64,000 nucleotides of DNA, from assembly GCA_905178155.1 (NCBI GenBank), contig CAJINV010000004.1:4807996-4871995 (forward strand). The letters are read 5' to 3'. The notes below the pieces were generated by a model. It was not told where the DNA came from. It worked only from the letters and a program-made list of their open reading frames with translations, and searched no databases. This DNA comes from Amoebophrya sp. A120. Taxonomy: Eukaryota > Sar > Dinophyceae > Syndiniales > Amoebophryaceae. Shown in pieces: positions 43,901 through 53,082 of this stretch (positions are counted from its first letter, which is position 1; each line of letters opens with the position of its first letter). The translations under genes and the position numbers were made by a program.

Positions 43901-46434
43901 AGAGCGTGGCAAATCCGGAAAGATTTGCTGTACCTCGAAACGTCGTTTTACGATGTGAAAATCAATTCCGACTACCAGGCGCAGGGAGCTAGTGTGGAGT
44001 TCTGGGTGCAGAACCCGGAAGAGGTTGTTTCTAGTGGCGCGTCGGCCTTGCCCACCTCCTGGCGCCTGCACACGGACCTGAAACTGCTCGGCTGGCGGCC
44101 GAAATCTTTCGCACCGCCGATCGAGTCGAAATTCGACATCGACACCAGCTCCGGAGACGTGAATGACCAGGCGTTTCTGGATTCGATCGCGACTACGTTT
44201 GTCCTCGGCGCGGCGAAGGCGATGGAGGGCAACCCGGGGCTGGATCCCAGTCAGGGCATCGACATCCAGGAGATCAACATCATGGACCCGGTGATATGGA
44301 GTTCTCAATTGTTAGATTCTCAATTATTAACTGAATTTGTAATGCAAGACTGGCAAAAGTGAAAGAAAGGAGGAAGATTGCGCCTTTTGCATTACAAGTT
44401 TGGCGCAGATTTAGGTGCGGCTTAGCCTTTCGCAAATTTTTCATGCGGAACAGCCCGATCGTGAGCATGATGATGGTGTTTTTGCATAACAAACTCATGT
44501 TGTAACAGTTGTAGTTGAGAATGTAACGTTTGAGAACCCCACAGGTGACCGGCGCAAAATCCCCCGTCGTCGAGGAAGTGCCAGAAGGGTGCTTCTTACA
44601 ACAGGATGAAAACAGCACCAACACGAGCTTCTCCTTGTTATCTACTCTGTCGCGGCCGTCAAGCTGGGTTGAAGATGGTGCGACAGAGGACAAGAAAAAG
44701 ATGATGATGCAGCTCAGCGGTCTGAAAAGCCTGCCGTTGTATCTCATCACGGATTCCGGCGATCATGGGGACGGCGTCATGACAGGAACTCCGCCAAGCC
44801 GCCTGCAGTCATCATCGCTGATCCACCACCAGCAGGTGGAGCAGAGGCAGCTGCTGCGGAAAGCAGGCAGAGTGAATGTTCATGATGCGGCCACAGCAAC
44901 AACATCTTCGCTCAAGAAAAACAGTGCGACCATGGGTGTAACCTTCGTGGTGCCGAACTCCCCCGCGTTTGCGGCCATGAACGCGAGTCAGCAGGCCGCA
45001 GTGAACGCCCAGGCGGCAAGTCCGAACACCACCGGGAGCGTCCTATCCAGCTTCCAGGCCGTTGCGGCGGCAAACCCGACTATGGGCGTATCCGTGTCGC
45101 CCCCTACGCCGCCCTCCAACCCACCGACCACCACCACGACCACAACGACCGTAACAACAACATCTGGGCCGACGCCGGGTCCAGCACCACCAGCGGGAGG
45201 TGGTGCGCCAGCCCCCAGTCCAGCAGCTGCGCCACAACCCGCACACACCCCAACGCCAACTTTGCCCCACGGGTGCGCTTGCTCGGCGGAGGACCTCGAG
45301 CCGCGGATCATATGCGGGACGGATGGCGCCCAGTACGGGAGCGTCTGCGAGGCGCTCTGCGCGAACACGGAGATCCACAATTACGGAGTGTGTACGGGCC
45401 CCGGCACGCACCGAGCGGTGCAGAGCCAGCACACGGGCCCGACCACCTACGGAAAGGCGGCGGGGGTGGAACTAAGCGTGGTGGGGAAGATCGGTATCTG
45501 TGCGGGTGCGTTGCTGCTGCTCATCGTGGCTTACTTCTATGTTGCCTACCCGGAGACCGGCGGCTGGATCGCTTTTTTGCGCTCCACGACCCCGCAGCCT
45601 GTCACGAGGGAGCCGGGAAGCGGATCGGAGGGAGGAGGAGGGGATGCAGGTATGGAATGGAATTTTTGCAGGCTTTTTTAAAGTGATTTTCATGACAGCA
45701 CGATGCGATCATCATCATCATGTAGTTTAAGTTTCTGCCTGGTGGTGACAACTACTACACTCAGTGGGCAGTACTACTAGTACGTCGCCCTCGACGTCCC
45801 ATGATCGTCGTCACTACGATCATCGTGCAGCAGCAGTAGCTCTGTGGGTGTGCAGACAACTACACCAAACTAAAATTTCAAAGTCATGTCGTGATTTGAA
45901 CTTACTGTACCACCAGGTGCCGCAGACCGAGACGGAGATGGAGAATCGAAGCAGAACCCCCAGGTTGATGTGGCCGTCGAGGAAGAGGATGCAGTACAAC
46001 AGGAGGAACGAGCGGCGACTGTAGACGAGGCCGCAGGAGCAGAGGAAGAACAGCAGCCGCCACCGCAAACTGCCGCCCCGCCGGCCGCACCCCCAGCACC
46101 ACTCCCCGCCGAGCAATCAACCGGACCACAAGGCTCCACAAGTTTCGCCGCAGCAGGAACAACTTCAGGAGCCGGCGCAGCAGCAGCAGCAGCAGTTCCT
46201 GGAATGGGCTCCGTCAGCTTCGGCGGGGGAGGACCACAAGCAGGGTCTACTGCAGGAGCTCCGCAAGGATCCGTCAGCTTCGCAAACGCAACATCGGGGG
46301 GCAATGCCAATGCGGCCGCAGCGGCTGCAGCACAGGGGTCGATCAGCTTTGCGAAAGCGCCAGGGGGCGATGGCGTGCCTCAGGGGTCTATCAGCTTTGC
46401 CGGGGCCGGTTCGCAAGCGCCCCCTGGGTCATAG
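40972..46434 (+). CDS. Large type I surface glycoprotein with Kazal-like module
   Basis: Exons 40972-41444, 41602-42287, 42468-44294, 44549-45649 and 45917-46434 total 4605 nt (1534 residues). Three introns are introners and the last is GT-AG. The N-terminus has a signal peptide (VIPTIIFVFLSSCTTLTSA). The ectodomain of about 1270 residues carries many Asn-x-Ser/Thr sites and ends in a Thr/Pro mucin-like tract. A Kazal-like cysteine module follows at about residues 1237-1280 (CGTDGAQYGSVCEALC), the fold of serine-protease inhibitors and follistatin-type domains. A single membrane span follows (GICAGALLLLIVAYFYVA, about 1306-1329). The cytoplasmic tail is acidic then Ala/Gly-rich with five copies of a G-S-x-S-F repeat (QGSTSFAAA, MGSVSFGGG, QGSVSFANA, QGSISFAKA, QGSISFAGA). 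The ectodomain core (exons 2-3) matches nothing I know. Protease inhibition or adhesion at the cell surface is inferred. Confidence 0.86.
41445..41596. mobile_element. Introner element 19 (family A), 152 bp
   Basis: TATGCATTGCAGAAGTATCG left; CGATACTTCTGCAATCCATA right. Perfect duplication GTAGC. Excision gives Leu-Val-Ala-Gln-Thr-Gly-Gly in frame. No GT-AG register. Confidence 0.95.
42288..42462. mobile_element. Introner element 20 (family G), 175 bp
   Basis: Begins TATCCACAGGAAATTTTCCG and ends AAGTTTGTATTGCATA, both ends resembling element 9. Perfect duplication AACCG. Excision gives Asp-Lys-Thr-Ala-Ala-Gly-Asp-Lys in frame; without it the frame stops. No GT-AG register. Confidence 0.9.
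44295..44543. mobile_element. Introner element 21 (family F), 249 bp, ends ACA
   Basis: TATGGAGTTCTCAATTGTTA left; GTAACGTTTGAGAACCCCACA right, so the final ATA of the other copies is ACA here. Perfect duplication GGTGA. A GT-AG register exists. Excision yields Met-Asp-Pro-Val-Thr-Gly-Ala-Lys in frame. Closely related to element 12. Confidence 0.93.
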
Positions 46435-47211
46435 ATTCATCTTGTGGTGAGGACATTGCTGCTCGATGAATTCGCTCGGCTGTTAGAAATGCACATGGAA
46501 CTCCAAGAGTAGACTGACGCACACACTTGCAGTCTTCTTCTATGTGCTGGCACTGCTACTCTTGAGCGCATTCATATCTTTCTACTAGAGAACAAAAATA
46601 AACTAATATACAAGGAACCAAGAGCTGCCCCTCAGAGGGCGAATTCAAATGAAAATGTCTCGTAGAATGTGCATGAATAAAGCCGCAAGTACGTAGGAGG
46701 ACTGCTTCCACTACTTGTTCGTACGCTACTTCTGTGTACAACTAAGTACTGATTTTCGTGAAACCCCCGGCGCTGTTGTCCGCTATGGAAAGACTTCGAT
46801 ACGCTTAGGTTTCCACACAGTAGCTAACTCGAGCCGAAAAAAGATGAAGAAGATAGGAGATGAGACTGGACATTGAAGAGCCAGCACAAAAACAAAAAAG
46901 CAAGAGTGCACGAGCGGACTTCGACTTCTCAGGGTCGAGGTGGAAGGTGGCAGGCCATCTCGTGAATAAGCCATGATCTATTCGCAGCTCGTCGACTTAG
47001 AGTGGATAAGAATAGAAGAAGAGAGCGAAAAACAACTTCAGTTGGCATGATGCTCCATCAATTGTATGCTTTGGTTTGGAAAAATCTTCATGATCGAGCC
47101 CGCTAGAAAGCTAAATCAGGTCGATTACTCTATTAATCGCAAGAACAAGAAGACAACTCGCCCTTCCTGCTTTAACAGTAAGTACTCTCTCTTGTATTGA
47201 AAAGGAACAAA
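46435..47211. other. Intergenic, no gene seen
   Basis: AT-richer spacer with no supported frame or repeat. It must contain the 3' end of the glycoprotein transcript and the 5' region of the next gene. Confidence 0.6.
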
Positions 47212-48939
47212 ATGGCAGTCGATGCCTTGATGACCCTGCTCGTGAATACCACGGTCAATGTCACAGGCAATGTCACAGGCAATGTCACAGGCAATTTCAC
47301 GACCAATTCTGCCACGGTCACTGCCGCGTCAGCAACCGGAGACGCAGCCAGTGGAAGCAGCGGCGCCGGCATCAACGCAACTAGTACAGCCGACGCGGTT
47401 AATATATCCTGTGCAAAAGTATCGTACTCGTATAAATCCAACCTTTTTTTTTGGCGCGAAATAGTATAGAAGTTGGTGGGAAGTTGTTGAGAAGTTGGCG
47501 CGGAAGTTGGTGAGAAGTGGGCGCAGAAGTTGGTGAGAAGTGGGCGCAGAAGTTGGCGCGGAAGCCGGTAACAAGTGGCGGGCCGTGTTGGCGCCGTCAT
47601 CGGCTCAGCCGAGTGGCGTGGCACGTCACTCCGCCGCGGCAAGTTCTATCGCCAGCCTTCGCTGCTTGCGGCTGCAGCTGCAAGGGCTTGAGAGAATTGC
47701 GCTGCAGATAAAATATAGAAAGATGACCACTGTCATTCTTTCCATTTATCTGCAGCGCTGCTCGATCAGTTCGCGCGAGGGCCCCACGCGCGAAAACAAA
47801 GATGAGAGGCGGCAAAAGTTGCGTCTGTGATGGCTGCACGCACAGACGCCTTTCTGGTGATTGCGCACGCGCGACGAAGTGGCGCTGCACGGCGCAGGGG
47901 CGCTGATGTTTTTCATTTATGACAAATTGCGGAGCTACGTATAATTAATTAAATTCAATTGATTCCGCAATTAATGATAAATGGGCTGGCGTTTCTTTTG
48001 CCAAAAAATGCATTTTTGCGTGTAGCCTACAGCATTTAAAATGTTTTTTCTTCGCAACTTCTCAACAGCTTCTCAACAACTTCTACATAACTTCTGCACC
48101 AACATCGCGACGAACATCCGACCAACTTGGCGAATTTTTCGAGGCTTCATGCAATTAATTTCCAAGCGAAGGCTTCATGCAAATTAACTGCGTGGCAACT
48201 TCAAAAGATCGCCTGCAGAACCCCGGAAGCTGTCAGCAAGATGAGGCTTTGGAGCTCCCACAGCGCCTGCATTTGCGCGGAGGCGCGACCGAAGTATACC
48301 CAGCCAAACTGCTTCGTGACTGCGCACGCGGCCACGGGAAACTCGTGAAAGAAACACCAGGCGAAGCCTGGTAGAGAAGTTGGCGCGCCTACAGTTCAAA
48401 TCCGCACCAAGCCCCCGAACAAACCCACCCGCAGACTCCCGCCTACTTCTCAACAGCTGGGAAGTTGGTGAAAAGGTTAGGGAGAAGCTGGTGAGAAGTT
48501 GGTGGGAAGTTGTCTAGAAGTACGTGAGAAGTTGTAGAAAGGTTTCATGCATGAAAAGGTCGGATTTATACGAGTACGATACTTTTGCACAGGATATAAT
48601 AACGCTACCAGCAATGCCACCGTTCACGAAACTGTCATGGCCGCAAACCCGGCAAACATCTTTCTCGAGGTACTCGTGGCGCTAGGAACCCTTGCCGTGA
48701 TCATGTTGCTGGGGCTGTTCGTGTCGATACCGGCAACGCCGCCCGGCTGGGACGAGTATGTACTGTCAAAAACGACGGGGAAACACGGAAAGAAAGCAAC
48801 AAAGAAACCTCCTGGAGGTGGCGAACAAGCAGCTGCTGATGCAGCACCAGCACCGGAAGCGGCCGGCGCCGCGGAGCACGAACCTGGAGCAGCAGCTGCA
48901 CCAGAAGGAGGAGGAGAGGAAGCGGCGGCGGCGGGTTGA
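47212..48939 (+). CDS. Small single-pass membrane glycoprotein
   Basis: Exons 47212-47404 and 48602-48939 make 531 nt (176 residues) across the 1192-bp introner 22. The N-terminal 80 residues are an Asn/Thr/Ala-rich stretch with many N-glycosylation sites, three of them created by a 12-bp tandem repeat (NVTGNVTGNVTG, 47257-47292). A strong membrane span follows (LEVLVALGTLAVIMLLGLFV, about residues 84-105). The C-terminal tail is Lys/Gly then Ala/Glu/Pro-rich. The organisation (glycosylated outside, one span, Ala/acidic tail) is a reduced version of the preceding large glycoprotein, but I see no sequence homology. There is no clear signal peptide; the span may serve as signal anchor. Function unknown. 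Confidence 0.8.
47257..47292. repeat. 12-bp coding tandem repeat
   Basis: Three exact copies of AATGTCACAGGC, each encoding Asn-Val-Thr-Gly and so one N-glycosylation site. Confidence 0.95.
47405..48596. mobile_element. Giant introner element 22 (family A ends), 1192 bp
   Basis: The two ends are near-exact inverted copies of the family A terminus: TATCCTGTGCAAAAGTATCG left, CGATACTTTTGCACAGGATA right, with the match continuing for about 32 bp. Perfect duplication TAATA (47400-47404, 48597-48601). Excision restores Ala-Val-Asn-Asn-Ala-Thr in frame. The interior is unlike the small copies: variants of GAAGTTGGTGA are repeated near the left (47470-47560) and right (48460-48540) ends and inverted near 48055-48110, with a small hairpin around CTGCAGATAAA. 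No open frame over about 100 codons and no transposase is seen. No GT-AG register. Confidence 0.95.
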
Positions 48940-49828
48940 GGCAGCTGTAGTTCCTGGCTCTAACCTTGTTAAAGTAGTGTGAAGAACACAATGGCTATGG
49001 CGTCGAACGCTATCTAGACACCGCCAACATTAAAATTTGAGTTTCGGATTTTTGTTTCGAAGTGTTGCAGGAGGCGGATGAACGATAGAAAACATTTTCG
49101 AAGAAAACGCAAAAGAAAAATCGATCTCCAGCTGGGTTTTTGTGGTTCTAATACGTGGACCTGTGACGAAGTGCGTCGCAGATGAATGTAGTTTTCAAAA
49201 AATTCGTGAAATAAAAATCGTGTTGTAGTGGCTATTGCTAAATGAGCATTACTTACTTCAGATGAAGAGTTGCGTCGTCGGATTGAACTCGTCCTCGTGT
49301 CTTTGAGTTGCTTCTAGATCCTCTAGAGGTGTGAGATAGTAATGAAAGGCTTTCTGATTCTGTTGAGCGAAGGCTTCCGAGAGCGGAAAAGGAGCGGAAA
49401 CTGAGAACGACAGCAAGCAGAGGCGACATCGCGCGTCGGCGGGAACTACTACTGCCAATGATGAAGTCGCTCGATTCGTGGTGGTCAAAAGCATCGGGAG
49501 TTTTTTCCAGTGGTGCGATCGCGATGAGCATCATTCAAAAATATGCGTGCATTTACTACGTTACATCAGCCAAGAATTGATCGTGTCAACACCATTCTTG
49601 TGTTTCAAGTTGAAAAAAATTGCCACAACTGTAGAACAAAGTTCTTGGTCCTCGTCTTCGTTCTCGTAGCGACTTTGAAGTTGTCCTCGGTAGTAACTAC
49701 ATTTTTTCAAATATAGTAATTTAGTGCACAAATAGAAGTAGTACTATCTACAAAGGCCGGGCCGCTTGTGCAACTTGGTGGTTATCTATCATTGCCAAAC
49801 GGGAACAAGTAGTAGAGCATCGACAAAT
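48940..49828. other. Intergenic, no gene seen
   Basis: Overlapping minus-strand frames around 49250-49530 have no ATG-supported coding character that I trust. No repeat seen. Confidence 0.5.
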
Positions 49829-50973
49829 ATGGGTGAAGGCAAGGCCGCGATGGTAAACACCCGGGATTGCCCGGAGCTATTCGGCAAGAAGCAGATCGAC
49901 GCCAAAAAAGCCGGCATTTGTGACGACGATGAAGACGAGTGCAACACGCTATACGATTGTGGGTAATATACTAACTGACTCACTTTTTTTTTGCAAGCAT
50001 TTGACTGTCATGCCTTTATTTTACGTCGTCGGAAAGAGCTGCAAATTTGACATCGTAAGAAAAAATGAAACTATCAGGAACAAGAAGTACACCCTTTCCC
50101 AGCTCTGCGAGATGTTTCCTTTCTGCACCAAGCAGCAGATTGAGTCGTTGATGGCACAGTACGCGGGCGAGGAAGGGATGATAAGGCTCACGAAATACCA
50201 CCAAGGGCAGGAGGCAGCGTATTGATCATCAAGATCAACCTGAACCTGATTTGGTCGTGCATAATTTTGAACAGCGTCCTCATCTACAAACAAAAGCACC
50301 ATGTGAAATGATCAAGCAAATGTCCAATCTTCACAACAAAATCAAAACAACAGAGCGAAACAGCGCGAAGCGTTGGAAGAGGAGAGGACGCGGGAGCCGA
50401 AAAAACAGTTCGAGGGCGTGGGGGAGCGGGCGTTTCCAATATGAGAGCGCACAACGAGGTTTTTTCCATATTTGGAAGACAGCAACAGCAAGAGCTCTTG
50501 GCAAAGCCAAAGATGATTGAGCGGGTTTTGCATCACAATAAATTCACGACGCAGGATGAGGATTATTGTGCTTGTGTTAGTTTGCGCTGTCCTTGGGATC
50601 TTTTATGCACAATAGCAAAGACAAAACCAAAAGCAAGCATATGAATGGTAATAGATTTGGGGTTGCCATGCGAAATGAGTGGAGCAAGTATCAGTTGTGC
50701 ACTGTCATATTGAAAATTGAGCTTGGAAAAGGAATGGGAACTGGTCGACGAGCTGGACGACTGGACGAAAATTGACCCGATGGAGAAGAAGAAAACGTAT
50801 TGAGAATTTTTGAAGATTTACATGTACGAGATTGATTTGCTCAGCATGAATGGAATTTGTCATGGTGACTAGCCTAAGTAACCGTAAAGACGGTTCCTCC
50901 AAATCGAAATTTGTCGATGCGAAAAACTAAAACCTACAGGTGGGCGGAAAGGATAAAGGACCAAGGAAACTGA
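49829..50973 (+). CDS. Small acidic/helical protein of unknown function
   Basis: Five exons, 49829-49962, 50039-50218, 50354-50439, 50715-50796 and 50940-50973, total 516 nt (171 residues). Introns 1, 2 and 4 are GT-AG; intron 3 is introner 23. The N-terminal third carries several Cys residues and an acidic run (GICDDDEDECNTLYDC), then a segment with TLSQLCEMFPFCTKQQIESL, then a charged helix (AKQREALEEERTREPKKQFE) and the end ELDDWTKIDPMEKKKTWAER. The acceptor of intron 1 is the least certain point. No family is recognised. The charged helix could mediate protein binding. Confidence 0.68.
50440..50709. mobile_element. Introner element 23 (unique ends), 270 bp
   Basis: TATGAGAGCGCACAAC left and, on the reverse complement of the right end, TATGACAGTGCACAAC. 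Flanks TCCAA and TTGAA match at three of five. Excision gives Ala-Phe-Pro-Lys-Leu-Ser-Leu-Glu in frame. Confidence 0.78.
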
Positions 50974-53082
50974 GAGAAGACGAGAAAAAATGCTTGCAAC
51001 AGCAGCTACTATGATTGAGAAGGAGCAGCTTCAATATACGAAGAAGAAGAACTTCATCTACACATTCATCTCGACGTCGATGTTGGTGCTACCGCAACTA
51101 CAACATCTTCGCCATCCACATTCAAGACCTTCCACCTCTTATCATCACAGTCGGCACGAAGAGTTTCATGGAAAACAACCGAACTTTTTCTTGTACTGCA
51201 ACATCCTTTCTGCTGTCCTTTTTCACCTTCCCCCTGTCGACGGCGTGAAGATACTCCCCAACTACACGCAAGCAGTCGCCATCCAACATCCTCTTGTTCT
51301 TCAGCGGAAACATGTCATCGGCTCCAAACAAACCTACCTGCATTCTTTCTACCCTCACTACATCCTGTAGAACTACTTTGTTATCCGGTTCCGGGGGCAG
51401 CAGCACCGTCGTGCGCGGGTGCATCGATAGCCGCTCGCTGTGAAGATGAAAGCCCGTCGTGGTACTGCACGACTACCACCAGTGGACCGCAGACATGCAC
51501 ATCACGCCAACCTTCTGCAGAAGTGCTACTTCGTGCCCGGCGCTGAGACGTGGTGGAATGCAGTGAAGCGGCAGCACGATCTCAGCCGCCTTCTCTGAAG
51601 TTGCTGCAGAAGGAGTAGACGAGGAGCAAGGAGGCCTAAGGCAGGAAGAACGATTCATCTACAGTCAGCGACAGCGTGCTGTTATTCCATTTCTAGTCCT
51701 CTGTCTGAGACGAAAATTAGCATCAGCAGGATCAGTAGCTGCGCGTTCCTGACTCATCTCCTCTTCGCGAGGGCGGTTCTCTAGCAAGTGCGCCACCAGG
51801 CGTTCAGCATTGCTGCATCGGGACCTCCTTGTACTGTGCTGTAGCCGTACTTCTCGCTGCAGTAGTTTCACCCAAGACATCGCTGACCTCTCGTCTCTGC
51901 AGCATCGACGAAACGACACAGCTTCAACAATCGTCCGGGGCGTCCAGAAGTGTTGACTCGAGCAGTTCATCTGTGGTCAAGAGGCCGTGCGCGACGTAGT
52001 ACATGTACGACTTATTGTACACGTATCAGATTTAGAAGATACAGATAGGGAAGGCTTCGCGATTAGTAACTTTTGTGACCACCAGTCGCGAGGCAACTTT
52101 TGTGCACAAAAATTGAACACTAGTAGCAATCCCATGTGGTGCAAGAACGTGCACCACCATCGCGTGCTGCACCTGCTGTGCGTGATTGTGAAAGTGATTT
52201 TATTTCGCGTCGAGTTTGTCTACTCGTTACGTAAAAATCTACTTGGAAAAACAGAACATGCGGTCACCTTTTTGATCGCAGCTTCTGCAGGGAAGTGACT
52301 ATGTTTTGCGGTTTTTCTACTTTTTGTACCAGAATTATCGAAGCTGTCTTGCAATTCGCGCTTGTACCTTTGACAGTTCTACCGCTTGTGCATTGCTCGT
52401 CTCTTCTTCAGACTATTCCGTAACGCCAAATGTCTATTTTGCAGAAACGCTGCGGACCTTCGAATAGACCTCAGCGTCAGCCGCACAGCAAGTGCCTGCA
52501 GCTGATGAAGAAGATGCCAACTACGGTGCGAATCTTCCATCCTCTATTGTCACACAATAATGTAGATTTGTTCTGCTTGTTTTCAATTTTCTTTACATGC
52601 GATTTTGTTGTGACCGCAAGTCCACGTGTTGCAGATGAAACCCTACTTGAGGTGTGGTTAGTGAGGGTGAGGGACGAACTGAGAGAAAAAGAGCGGAAGG
52701 AAAAACAATTTTATGTCGTGAATTTTTCATTTGAAATTTAGAATACATGACGAGCAGATATTAAGTTCTTCAAAATGATTTCCATTGGTTGGCGCCTGCA
52801 GACTGACAACAAACAAAGTAAGGAAAAGGACTCGATGATTGGCGACAGATGTTAGCAGCAACGCTCCTAGCTAGCAGCTTCTCCTTTTTGCGCTCCTTGC
52901 CGGTCATGTTCGCAAGCTGCTCGTGTTGATGAGTCATCCTAAGCAAAAAATATATCCTGCCGGTCCTGCTGGTGCGCGTTCATCTTCATCAAGTGTTGTT
53001 GGGCTACTGCAAAGTAACAAGGCAACCACGACGACTGCCAGCGCCATCAATACTGCCACTTGCTTCTGTTGTAACAACAAGA
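50974..53082. other. Two kb without a supported gene
   Basis: Both strands show open stretches, notably + 50990-51370 and minus 51122-51424, 51473-51658 and 51665-51970, but none has a recognisable domain and they conflict with each other. A minus-strand gene across 51.1-52.0 kb is possible. No introner ends, tandem repeats or RNA gene were recognised. Confidence 0.45.

Noticed and set aside
43526-44308. 260-codon minus-strand frame
   Set aside because: Shadow of the large glycoprotein exon 3; no recognisable protein and no plausible start context.
51122-51970. Series of minus-strand frames that might be a gene
   Set aside because: No domain, no clear splice chain and conflicting + frames; kept only as a possibility.
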